Positions 17,309 through 25,312 of a stretch of 64,000 nt of DNA are shown in pieces. Source of the stretch: Paenibacillus sp. UNC499MF (lineage in GTDB: Bacteria; Bacillota; Bacilli; Paenibacillales; NBRC-103111); the NCBI RefSeq assembly GCF_900107975.1, contig NZ_FNVF01000001.1, forward strand, positions 418,323 to 482,322, read 5' to 3'. Position 1 is the first letter of the stretch; each line of letters begins with the position of its first letter. The notes below the pieces were generated by a model. The model was not told the DNA's origin and did not search any database. It saw only the letters and a list, made by a program, of their open reading frames with translations. A program made the position numbers and the translations under genes.

Positions 17309-17959
17309 TTATCCCCGGGCCGTCAGGTAGAAAGGCATCAGGGACTCGAACGTTTCCTTCGCCATTTGGATGAATGCGTCGCCCTTTTGCAAAAGCGGGT
17401 CCTGCTGGTCAAAATGCCGTCCGACGAGAAACTCGGCTTTTTTCACATCCCGGAAACGGAGAAGAGCATCGCCGAACGTTTCGGTCGTCAGGTCGCCGGC
17501 GGGCACGCTGCGTTTTTGCATATGATCGAACGATAATACATAATGCTCCGGGATGCTCCGGTACAGCTCGTCTTGGTTCGCGAGAAGCCGTCCGGCGATC
17601 GCCTTCTTGTCCGGCACCTCGTAAATCAGGGCGAACCAGAGGAAAACATGATCGTCGAACAAACCGATCTGGAAGTGAGGGTGCTGCTTGTATCCGCGTT
17701 TATTGGCGGCGATAGCCAGCCAGGTGTCTTTGGGCGGGTTTACGGTGCGCCGGGCGTGCCTCGCGATATGCAGGTGCATTTCGGTTCCGGCATGCAGGGC
17801 GATATCTTCGCACAGGATTTCGCCGAGAATTTTGAATTTCGGCTGAATTCGTTCTTGGATCGCTTTCATTCGCTCGTCCAGACCGTCAATCGCAAACGTT
17901 TCGAAATCGGATGAACCAAACCCCATGAAGTCGGGGCGGATGGTTGTGGAGTTGGACAT
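17309..17959 (-). CDS. YktB family protein (DUF1054)
   Basis: A 216-residue soluble protein of the YktB/UPF0637 family, which has a known fold but no established function. The start PDFMGFGSSDFETFAIDGLD is the hallmark of the family; the middle MHLHIARHARRTVNPPKDTW and QIGLFDDHVFLWFALIYEVP are also typical. The frame is open to 18055, but the ATG at 17959 has GGGAGGT seven bases before it and gives the family length. No operon partner is apparent. Confidence 0.88.
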   Translation of the reverse strand: MSNSTTIRPDFMGFGSSDFETFAIDGLDERMKAIQERIQPKFKILGEILCEDIALHAGTEMHLHIARHARRTVNPPKDTWLAIAANKRGYKQHPHFQIGLFDDHVFLWFALIYEVPDKKAIAGRLLANQDELYRSIPEHYVLSFDHMQKRSVPAGDLTTETFGDALLRFRDVKKAEFLVGRHFDQQDPLLQKGDAFIQMAKETFESLMPFYLTARG

Positions 17960-18115
17960 GGGACCTCCCTGGCATGAATGCTCGTTAAAATTTAAGTAAG
18001 GCAGATGAAGCGTGCTTACGTAGTTTACTATACCATAAACGCCTGACGACGCCATAACGGGGAAGACGCGGCCCGGCAGCAGCCGCCATATTCAATCGAA
18101 AAGGAGATAGGACAC

Positions 18116-18955
18116 ATGCATATGTCGAGCAAAAAAATGATAGCCGCGGCAGCCGGAGTGCTGATGAGCGTTTCGTTCGCGGCAGGCGTTTACGCCGATG
18201 ACTGGATTCAGAAGGTGACGGCTTATGTCCGCAGCGATTTCAAGGTAGTCGTGAACGGGGCGCCGGCCAATTTGAGCAGCCCGGTTCTTATTTACGACAA
18301 CAACAGCTATTTGCCGCTCAAGGAGATCGCTTCCCGCCTCAACGCGAACGTAAACTGGCAGGATTCCAACCAGACGATTTACGTGAACACCCGGCTGTAT
18401 CCGCAGCAGCCCGAAACGGGCGACGTCGTATACGACGAGATTGTGCTGGAAAATCCGACCGCGTACATGATGAAATATTTAGGCGGTGATTACCCGGTGC
18501 TCGTGACGCTCAGCAAAGGGATGTATTACCGGCAGAGTGACGTGCAGAAAATGGGGATGGATACGAAGGGCCTCCGGAAAGCCAAAGAAAAGTACACGGG
18601 GGAAATCTACATCAACGAGACGGAACTCCGGAAGATTTGGAAGGAAAATCCGATCCTCACGTACGGGGAGGAAATGCCTCCGATTATCGCGGGAGAGAAG
18701 GATGATTTCAAAATCCGCGCGCTGCGGGGATATGTCAAAGACATGTCGAATTACAAAATCGGCGATACGTACTTTTTCCACAATCCGATTTTTATCGAGA
18801 AGCTTGAAGAGGCCAACACGTACCGGTATCTGCTTACAGAAAACGGCCAGTATTATCAGGTTATCCTCAAACTGACCGAAATGCAGAAGGACCTCTATAT
18901 CGTGGGCAGCTCTTCCAAGCAGCTGCTGGGTAAAACCGCCGTCGACCCGTATTGA
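18116..18955 (+). CDS. Secreted stalk-domain (copper amine oxidase N-terminal-like) protein
   Basis: 279 residues. A signal peptide of about 27 residues ending in VYADD is followed by the stalk domain at about 32-92 (VVVNGAPANLSSPVLIYDNN, then YLPLKEIASRLNANVNW). This small beta domain is named after copper amine oxidase, is widespread in Paenibacillus exported proteins, and is not itself catalytic. The rest (about 100-279) has no motif I recognise. AAAGGAGA precedes the ATG. It is convergent with the response regulator gene, and no clear terminator separates them. Confidence 0.85.
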   Translation: MHMSSKKMIAAAAGVLMSVSFAAGVYADDWIQKVTAYVRSDFKVVVNGAPANLSSPVLIYDNNSYLPLKEIASRLNANVNWQDSNQTIYVNTRLYPQQPETGDVVYDEIVLENPTAYMMKYLGGDYPVLVTLSKGMYYRQSDVQKMGMDTKGLRKAKEKYTGEIYINETELRKIWKENPILTYGEEMPPIIAGEKDDFKIRALRGYVKDMSNYKIGDTYFFHNPIFIEKLEEANTYRYLLTENGQYYQVILKLTEMQKDLYIVGSSSKQLLGKTAVDPY

Positions 18956-18986
18956 CGAGAGCGGAAACGCCCGGCGGAGCCCAAGC

Positions 18987-19649
18987 TTAAGAGCGCGCCT
19001 CTTTCCAGTAAAAGATGGCGATTTGCGTCCGGTCTCTAAGCGCAAGTTTGCCTAAAATTTCAGAAATATAATTTTTAATCGTCCCTTCGCTCAGGAATAA
19101 TTCCTGGGCGATTTCTTTGTTTGAGAGCCCGTCCGCGATTTTGGCCACGATCGTCTGCTCGGTCTGAGTAAGTCCGTGAGCCGACAATACCGGACCGGGG
19201 GAAGCGGAAGCCGGGGAAACGGGCGCGGCGTGAATAAACCCCGTCAGCTTGCGGGCGATATCCGGATGGATCAGCATGTTGCCGTCTTTAACGGTTTTGA
19301 TGCCCTGGATGATGCGGTCGGGGGGAATATTTTTGAGCAAATAGCCGCTCGCGCCGTTCTTAAGCGCTTCGATGATGAAGTCGTCGTCGTCAAATGTCGT
19401 GAGCACCAGAATTTGAACGGACGGGGCAAGCCGCTTCAGGCTCTTCGTGGCCTCGACGCCCCCGCAGCCCGGCATCCGGATATCCATGAGCATCACATCG
19501 GGCAGACTGCCTTCCCGGACCGCTTCCAGCGCTTCCTCTCCGCTTCCGCTCGTGCCCGCCACTTCGATATCCGGGTCCATGGCCATCAGCAGTTTCAGAC
19601 TTTCCCGGATGAAGGGATCGTCATCGGTAATCCATAATTTGATCATCAC
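18987..19649 (-). CDS. NarL/LuxR-family response regulator
   Basis: 220 residues. Receiver domain 1-120 with acidic pocket DDD (9-11), phosphorylation site Asp56 (DVMLMDIRMP), Thr84 and Lys106. The LuxR-type helix-turn-helix is at about 155-215 (GLTQTEQTIVAKIADGLSN, KEIAQELFLSEGTIKNYISE). It is phosphorylated by the kinase encoded 16 bases upstream in the same operon and should bind DNA as a dimer. The pair sits divergently beside an ABC-2 exporter, as in the Bacillus LnrJK-LnrLMN arrangement, so the exporter operon is the likely target. Confidence 0.93.
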   Translation of the reverse strand: MMIKLWITDDDPFIRESLKLLMAMDPDIEVAGTSGSGEEALEAVREGSLPDVMLMDIRMPGCGGVEATKSLKRLAPSVQILVLTTFDDDDFIIEALKNGASGYLLKNIPPDRIIQGIKTVKDGNMLIHPDIARKLTGFIHAAPVSPASASPGPVLSAHGLTQTEQTIVAKIADGLSNKEIAQELFLSEGTIKNYISEILGKLALRDRTQIAIFYWKEARS

Positions 19650-19665
19650 GCATTCTCCTGATTCT

Positions 19666-20820
19666 TCAGATGATTTGTTTCTTCCGGTAAGCCGGCAGCA
19701 GGGTGGTTACCGTAAAAGGAGCTTCCCCGCGGACGGACAGCGTACCGCCTACGAGCCGCGTTCGCTCCTGCATCCCGCTCAATCCGAGCCCCGAAACGGG
19801 CGGCGGATGACCTCCGGCAGGGAGAGCGGCTCCGTTGTTGCTCACCGTCATGCGGACCTGCTCGCTTTCGTACTCCAGCTTGATCGCGACTTCCGTCGCA
19901 TTCCCGTGCCGGACGGCATTGGTCACCGCTTCACGGGCGTTTTTGTACAAAATGATCTCCAGGCTCGGGTACAAAGGATATGGAAGTCCCTCGATATCAA
20001 GCGTAATCCCGATGCCCGTTTCGCGGCCGATATCATGGATCAGCCGGTCCAGGCTGTAAGAACGCTCGCCCGTCCCGGGCTTCATTCTTTTGACCGTAGC
20101 GCGCATTTGCTCCATGCTCTCCGCCAGCTGATCCCGGACGGCCGTCAGCAGCTTCATGCCTTGTTCGGGGCTGCCGGGCAGCGTCTGAATAGCCGCTTCC
20201 ATCATCATTTTGCTGCGGATCAGGCGGTGGCCCAGATCGTCGTGCAGCTCGTGCGAGATGCGGCTGCGTTCCTCGGCTTGTGCGGCGTTCTCCACCTTGC
20301 GGGCGTAATCGAGCAGCTGGTTCTTGGCTTCGTCGAGTTCGAAATGTTTCTTCCGCAGCTCGTCGTACAAATGGACGGCGGTTTGCTGATCGGCTGCGGC
20401 CGCGTTCAACCTGCTCAGCAGAACCGCCGTAAGAAGAAGAGTGCCGTTTGCGGCGATCAGCAGCCTCGGGTCCAGCCCGTACAGCGCCGTATTCAAGGCA
20501 AGCAGATGAATCCCGAGGAAGAGGGCGCGCACTCTAGGCACGGAAAAGGAAGCGTACGAAAATACGGCCGAGAGCGTGCTGAAATACAGAATGCCTCCGT
20601 AGTGACCGCAGAGCCAGGCCCCATACCCGATTTCGGCGAGCAGAAGAAGTCCCTGCAAAGGCTGCGGTCCGGCGAACGGTCTCAGCACGACGAGCAGGAA
20701 CAGCACAAGCTCCAGCAGGGTGTAGATTCCGTAAGCGGTAAATTTTTCGAGATACATGGAAGCGACTGCCGGAACGAAGATAAGGGTATACCGGACTTTA
20801 TTGAGCGACAGATGCAGCAC
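19666..20820 (-). CDS. Sensor histidine kinase (HisKA_3 type)
   Basis: About 384 residues. The N-terminal third holds five or six membrane helices with almost no extracellular loop, a pattern linked to intramembrane sensing of envelope stress or membrane-active compounds. A coiled linker follows, then the HisKA_3 motif with His193 (ISHELHDDLGHRL) and a C-terminal ATPase with VTNAVRHGNATEV and a GLGLSGM motif. The frame extends to a GTG at 20913, but a promoter-like TATACT lies inside that extension. The GTG at 20820 has AAAAGGA upstream, so the shorter form is preferred. Its partner is the response regulator just downstream. Confidence 0.88.
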   Translation of the reverse strand: MLHLSLNKVRYTLIFVPAVASMYLEKFTAYGIYTLLELVLFLLVVLRPFAGPQPLQGLLLLAEIGYGAWLCGHYGGILYFSTLSAVFSYASFSVPRVRALFLGIHLLALNTALYGLDPRLLIAANGTLLLTAVLLSRLNAAAADQQTAVHLYDELRKKHFELDEAKNQLLDYARKVENAAQAEERSRISHELHDDLGHRLIRSKMMMEAAIQTLPGSPEQGMKLLTAVRDQLAESMEQMRATVKRMKPGTGERSYSLDRLIHDIGRETGIGITLDIEGLPYPLYPSLEIILYKNAREAVTNAVRHGNATEVAIKLEYESEQVRMTVSNNGAALPAGGHPPPVSGLGLSGMQERTRLVGGTLSVRGEAPFTVTTLLPAYRKKQII

Positions 20821-21010
20821 GATAACCGTCCTTTTCGGGATAGGATTTTCCCACAGTATAGCACAGAGGAGGAAGGCCGGATTCCCCATCATCGAGAAAA
20901 TGACTTTCGTCACCCCGGATTGGTGACTCGGTATACCTTTCAGCCGTCCGTCCTTCCTCTACAATAGGAGTATCGAAACCAAAACTGGAACAGAAACAGG
21001 GGAGAAGACG

Positions 21011-21946
21011 ATGAATCTCATTGAAATTAAGGATGTCGTCAAAAGATACGGGGCGAACTTGTCGGTCGATCATTTGACCTTGTCCGTCCGCGAAGGCGAA
21101 ATCTTCGGCCTGCTCGGTCCTAACGGAGCCGGCAAGAGCACAACGATCAAAATGATAAGCGGCCTGCTGAAGATGGACCGGGGGGAAATTACCGTAGACG
21201 GGATTTCCGTCGCCTCCAGACCGCTTGAGGTCAAAAAGCGGATCGGGCTTGTTCCGCAGGACCTTGCCCTCTACGAAACGTTGTCGGCTGCGGACAATGT
21301 CACATTTTTCGCGCGGCTGTACGGGTTAAGGGGCAAGCTGCTGAAGGAGCGGGTGCAGGAGGCGCTGGAGTTCGTCGGATTGCAGGACCGCGCAAAGGAA
21401 GAACCCCGCACATTTTCCGGAGGAATGAAACGGCGGCTGAATATCGCCTGCGCCATCATGCATCGCCCGAAAGTGATTATTCTGGACGAACCTACGGTCG
21501 GGATCGATCCGCAGTCGCGCAACCATATTCTCGAATCCGTGCGCACGCTGAACAAAATGGGCTCCACGATCATCTATACGAGCCATTACATGGAAGAGGT
21601 GGCGGCCATCAGCGACCGCGTCGCCATCGTGGACAAAGGCCATGTGATCGTTTGCGGAACCCAGGAGGAGCTGCGGGAGAAAGTGACCCAGGAGGAAGTG
21701 ATCCGCATCCGGGTGCACGCAGTCGTGGACAGCGCGGTCGAAGAGCTGAAACGGCATCCCCGGATCGGCCGGCTGACCGTGGAAGGGACGCAGCTTGATC
21801 TTCATGTGCCCTCTTCCCAGACCGATTTGCAGGATATTTTATTCGTCTGCGCCAAGCACAATATGGGTATTCATTCGCTAACGATCGAAGAGCCCGATCT
21901 GGAGACGCTTTTCCTGAATCTGACCGGCCGCACGCTGAGAGATTAG
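21011..21946 (+). CDS. ABC exporter, ATP-binding subunit (LnrL-like)
   Basis: The 311-residue ATPase of a drug-type ABC-2 transporter. Walker A is GPNGAGKST (about 37-45), the signature FSGGMKRR (about 136-143), and Walker B VIILDEPTVG (about 157-166). A switch histidine is in TSHYME, and an accessory C-terminal domain of about 80 residues is typical of this group. It works with the two permeases that follow, 13 bases and then an 8-base overlap apart. Gene order (kinase, regulator, ATPase, permease, permease) matches LnrJK-LnrLMN, which confers resistance to linearmycin-like polyenes in Bacillus. The substrate here is not known. Confidence 0.92.
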   Translation: MNLIEIKDVVKRYGANLSVDHLTLSVREGEIFGLLGPNGAGKSTTIKMISGLLKMDRGEITVDGISVASRPLEVKKRIGLVPQDLALYETLSAADNVTFFARLYGLRGKLLKERVQEALEFVGLQDRAKEEPRTFSGGMKRRLNIACAIMHRPKVIILDEPTVGIDPQSRNHILESVRTLNKMGSTIIYTSHYMEEVAAISDRVAIVDKGHVIVCGTQEELREKVTQEEVIRIRVHAVVDSAVEELKRHPRIGRLTVEGTQLDLHVPSSQTDLQDILFVCAKHNMGIHSLTIEEPDLETLFLNLTGRTLRD

Positions 21947-21958
21947 GGGGAAGATGCC

Positions 21959-23137
21959 ATGAACAGCTTGGTCATTGCCGTATACGAAGTCCGGAGGCTG
22001 ATCCGGAGCCGGGGCGTGCTGCTGAACTTGTTTCTGCTGCCTCTGGTGCTTATTTTTTTGCTGGGCTCGGCATTATCGGGGATTTTTAATGCGACGGAGC
22101 TGCCTGGCGGGACCGTCAAGGTTGCCGTCGTTGGCGAACGCGCGGAACCTGCACTCAAGATGCTGGAGACTTACGTTTCCGAACCTGAAGTCGCCAAGCG
22201 GATCCGCACGGAAGAAGCCGCCTCCCGGCAGGAAGCGGAAGAGATGCTCCGCAGCGGATCGGCGGATTACGCGCTCCTCTTTCCGGACGGCTTCGGTTCC
22301 GCCGTGCAGCGCGGAGAGGAGGCGCGCGTGACGCTGCTGCCCGGCAAAGACCGGTCGCGCAACTTGACCGCCGGACTTGTGCTCGGCTCCTTCGTCGACG
22401 AGATCAATTACCGGCAGGCGGCGGCAATCGTGGGAGGCCCCGAAGCGGCTGTCCCGGCTGCCGCGCCGTCGGGGGCAGACGCTGCTTCGGCGCCGCGTTC
22501 CTATGTGCAGCCCGGCCGTCTGGGCACGGGGATAGAAACTTACTCCGCGTCCCAGTACTACGCGGCGGCCATGCTGATCATGTTTCTGTTTTATTCGGGG
22601 ATGGCCGTCAACACAAGCCTCAACCTGGAAAAAAGCGGACACACTCTCCAGAGGCTGCATTCGCTACCCGTTGCTTACTCGTCTGTTTTTGCCGGTAAAT
22701 TGCTGGGGAACGGATTCGTCGCGGTCATACAGGCGCTCGTTATCATCGGGTTTTCCCGCTTTGCGTACGGGGTGGATTGGGGAAACCGTCTGCCGCTCGT
22801 TCTTCTGATTGCCGGCCTGGTGATTCTGGTCTCGATGTCGCTGTCCGTCATGCTGTCTCTTCTTTTTCCACGCGGTGCCACGGCGAAAGCCCTGCTTCAG
22901 GTGCTCATTATCGTGATGACGTTTTTGAGCGGCGGGTTCTCGCCCATGCCCGGAGAGGTTATGCGCCAGTTGAGTCTGTTTACCGTTAATCACTGGGCGT
23001 TCCAGGGACTCCTGCGGATTATGCTGGCCGGGGAACTGAACGGGATTATGTCCAGTATAGTGCCTTTGTTATGGATTACGGCGGCGTGCCTGCTGCTGAT
23101 GGTGGTCGTTTATCGGAAGGTGGGGTACCGTGAATAG
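21959..23137 (+). CDS. ABC-2 type permease (LnrM-like)
   Basis: 392 residues with the ABC-2 layout: one membrane helix at about 21-43, a large extracytoplasmic domain of about 150 residues, then five helices from about 205 to 390. The extracellular part carries an Ala/Pro-rich loop (GPEAAVPAAAPSGADAAS). It pairs with the next gene to form the heterodimeric pore of the exporter. The ATG follows AGGGGGAAG. It is cotranscribed with the ATPase. Confidence 0.88.
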   Translation: MNSLVIAVYEVRRLIRSRGVLLNLFLLPLVLIFLLGSALSGIFNATELPGGTVKVAVVGERAEPALKMLETYVSEPEVAKRIRTEEAASRQEAEEMLRSGSADYALLFPDGFGSAVQRGEEARVTLLPGKDRSRNLTAGLVLGSFVDEINYRQAAAIVGGPEAAVPAAAPSGADAASAPRSYVQPGRLGTGIETYSASQYYAAAMLIMFLFYSGMAVNTSLNLEKSGHTLQRLHSLPVAYSSVFAGKLLGNGFVAVIQALVIIGFSRFAYGVDWGNRLPLVLLIAGLVILVSMSLSVMLSLLFPRGATAKALLQVLIIVMTFLSGGFSPMPGEVMRQLSLFTVNHWAFQGLLRIMLAGELNGIMSSIVPLLWITAACLLLMVVVYRKVGYRE

Positions 23138-24284
23138 CTTTTATATCGCCTGGAATATGGTAAAGCGGACGCTGGGGAGCAAAAAAGGATTTATGGCGTT
23201 CCTGCTCATTCCTTCTCTGGTCGTATCCGCTGCGATCGGCTTTATCGGGAGAGAGGAAGGGCGCGTAAGCGTTCTGGTCGTTAATGAAGATCAGGGAAGT
23301 TTTGGCGGACATGTGTTGAAAGAAATGGGGGCCCGGCCGGAGTATTCGATCGAGGTGCTGGACAATACCGGAGAGCTTAAGGAAGCGATTATCGAAAAAC
23401 GGGGACAGGCCGGATTTGTTCTCCCCGCCGGCTTCAGCCGGGAACTGCTTGACGGAGGCAGCCCCGTCATTCAAACGTACGAACTTAACGTGAATGAAGC
23501 GACGGCCGTCATGAACGTTCATCTGAATGAAATTACGGGAAGGATGGTGTCCGCGGCGGCAGCGGCGAAAGCTTCCGCGGGCAGCACGGAAGACCGCGGT
23601 AAAGCGCTCGCAAACATCCTTGCCGAGGCCGGCAAGCATACGGTAGGTGCGGAGACCGGCGATCTGAAACTGGCCCCGAAGCCGGGTCTTAACAATATTA
23701 CGGGCTTTACGCTGATGTTTCTGATGAGTCTCGTGCTCAGCACGGTGTCTCTGGTCATAGAGGACCGTGCGAAAATGACGATGGCCCGCATGTATACGGC
23801 TCCGGTCAAGGCTGCCGAAATCGCGGCCGGGAATTTTTTGGGCAGCTTTGTCGTGGGAAGTCTTCAAATCCTGTTTGTGCTCGTGATCACCCGTTTGGTG
23901 ATCGGCTACGATTACGGCGTGCCTTTCCTTTCCCAGTTCGTGGTGCTTGCCGCATTTGTACTCGTCAGCCTCGGACTGGCAAGCACGGTAGCCGGCATTA
24001 TCAAAAACCCGGGCAACGCGAGCATGATCAACTCGATGGTCGTGACGCCGACCTCTATGCTGGGCGGGTGCTTCTGGCCGATATCCATTATGCCGGATTA
24101 CCTTCAGAAGCTGTCTAACTTCATGCCGCAGACGTGGACTATCCAGGCCATCGAAAAAATGGCGGCCGGAGCTTCTTTGACGGATGTGCGCCTGCCTCTT
24201 GCGATTTTGGGTCTTATGGCGGTTGTGCTGCTCGCCGTCGGTTCGGCCATCTTACGGCCGAGTGAAAACAAGGTGAGAATGTAG
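23130..24284 (+). CDS. ABC-2 type permease (LnrN-like)
   Basis: 384 residues with the same layout as its upstream neighbour: helix at about 21-41, extracytoplasmic domain about 45-180, then five helices to residue 376. The GTG start lies inside the end of the preceding gene (8-base overlap) after AGGTGGGG, which indicates translational coupling. The C-terminal part carries GGCFWPISIMPDYLQKLSNF, a common ABC-2 motif between the last helices. It is the last gene of the exporter operon and is followed by a hairpin at 24340. Confidence 0.88.
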   Translation: MNSFYIAWNMVKRTLGSKKGFMAFLLIPSLVVSAAIGFIGREEGRVSVLVVNEDQGSFGGHVLKEMGARPEYSIEVLDNTGELKEAIIEKRGQAGFVLPAGFSRELLDGGSPVIQTYELNVNEATAVMNVHLNEITGRMVSAAAAAKASAGSTEDRGKALANILAEAGKHTVGAETGDLKLAPKPGLNNITGFTLMFLMSLVLSTVSLVIEDRAKMTMARMYTAPVKAAEIAAGNFLGSFVVGSLQILFVLVITRLVIGYDYGVPFLSQFVVLAAFVLVSLGLASTVAGIIKNPGNASMINSMVVTPTSMLGGCFWPISIMPDYLQKLSNFMPQTWTIQAIEKMAAGASLTDVRLPLAILGLMAVVLLAVGSAILRPSENKVRM

Positions 24285-24339
24285 GCCGCGTCAGGGCCCG
24301 ATCCGGTTTAAACGTGCTGCGCGGCATGCCTGAAAAAGG

Positions 24340-24386
24340 CGCTCTTTTTCCAGCGATAAAATTCGTTGGGGAAGGAGCGTTATTTT
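24340..24386 (+). terminator. Probable terminator of the exporter operon
   Basis: Imperfect long hairpin, CGCTC...CAGCG with CGTTG...GAGCG, followed by TTATTTTT. Confidence 0.6.
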
Positions 24387-24521
24387 TGTTCGGAATTCGG
24401 GTAAAAAATTGTCAATATCCAAGTTGCGAAAACATATGAATCATAATAAGATAAAGTAAACTTAAAGTTGTCTGAAATTTCTGTCAAAGCAGCTAATCGA
24501 AGCCTTCGGGAGGGGATTGCC

Positions 24522-25118
24522 GTGAGCAAAAATCACGAAGTCGAATACTGCAATCTGGAACTGAGATTCGACCGCCGGCTCATCCGGCAGTTTATTAAAG
24601 CCTTGATTCAAGAGGGGTATTCCCTTTATTGGAATGAAAACGACCACCAGTTTGTGATTTCGATCCGCTCCGGAAGAAAATTAGTCAAGCTGAAATTCGA
24701 ACGCATAGGCGAACGGTATAAAATTGTCGGCAACTACTCTTTTAAAGATGAGAAGCTTGCCGAGATGATGGAAAAACTGATTGGAGACACGCGGGGGCAT
24801 GCAGTCGTCAAGCGTTTTAAAGACCGTCAGATCCTGATCGAAAATATCATGTTCGGTGAAATCATCCGCATGGTCGAGATTTCGGGGATCGAACATAAAG
24901 TGCTGTTTCAGAAAGAACCCGTCGTCACATTCGAGGAAATTCTCCAGGCTTTCCGGTCCAGACGGACCGAGGAGCGGATTCCCGTCCTGCGGCTTGAGCT
25001 TGATTATGAGCTGGCCGTGCTCAACGAGGCGATTCAGAAGGGCGATGTCCAGGCTGTGGTCGATTCCAAAGAGAAGCTGACGGAACTGCGCCAGGAGATG
25101 CTCCTGCTTGAAGTGTAA
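24522..25118 (+). CDS. Unknown soluble protein (198 aa)
   Basis: Not recognised. The product is hydrophilic with alternating strands and helices and no membrane segment. Residues 8-80 carry LELRFDRRLIRQFIKALIQE and a repeated strand pattern (HQFVISIRSGRKLVKLKFER). The last 50 residues are helical and charged (LDYELAVLNEAIQKGDVQAV, EKLTELRQEMLLLEV). The frame is open to a TTG at 24468, but the GTG at 24522 has GGGAGGGG at ideal spacing. It lies directly before the promoter of the Tad-like locus; a link to that locus is possible but not shown. Confidence 0.7.
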   Translation: MSKNHEVEYCNLELRFDRRLIRQFIKALIQEGYSLYWNENDHQFVISIRSGRKLVKLKFERIGERYKIVGNYSFKDEKLAEMMEKLIGDTRGHAVVKRFKDRQILIENIMFGEIIRMVEISGIEHKVLFQKEPVVTFEEILQAFRSRRTEERIPVLRLELDYELAVLNEAIQKGDVQAVVDSKEKLTELRQEMLLLEV

Positions 25119-25168
25119 CTCTCCGGAAAGACATTTTAGCCCAAATCTAGACATAATGGAAAATATTG

Positions 25169-25197
25169 TTGTCAAGCTGTGCCAGGTGTGCTATCTT
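25169..25197 (+). promoter_or_regulatory. SigA-type promoter before the Tad-like locus
   Basis: TTGTCA, 17-base spacer, TATCTT. The transcription start would be near 25204, about 110 bases before the first start codon and about 24 bases before the hairpin at 25228. Confidence 0.6.
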
Positions 25198-25227
25198 AAA
25201 AAAGAACTGAATGAACCGGTGCGGAAG

Positions 25228-25272
25228 AACCGCCCATGAGTATGCTTATTTGCATACCGTGGGCGGTTTTTT
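25228..25272 (+). terminator. Terminator-like hairpin in the leader of the Tad-like locus
   Basis: Arms AACCGCCCATG-A-GTATGC and GCATACCGTGGGCGGTT pair over about 17 positions with one bulge and a 6-base loop, followed by six T. If the promoter at 25169 is real, this is an attenuator. GCGG at 25221-25224 could pair instead with CCGC at 25230-25233 and break the terminator stem. The simpler alternative is a terminator for the gene ending at 25118. Confidence 0.7.
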
Positions 25273-25312
25273 GTGCTGCCGCCGGGAAACAGCAAAAGGG
25301 GAGAAGGCAGCG

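Noticed and set aside
19447-20967. 506-codon open frame opposite the two-component genes
   Set aside because: It runs across two genes and their gap, which are both real on the other strand.
25211-25312. Upstream start for the kinase-MinD fusion
   Set aside because: The extra codons run through a terminator-like hairpin and lack a ribosome binding site; the GTG at 25313 has a good one and precedes the kinase domain.
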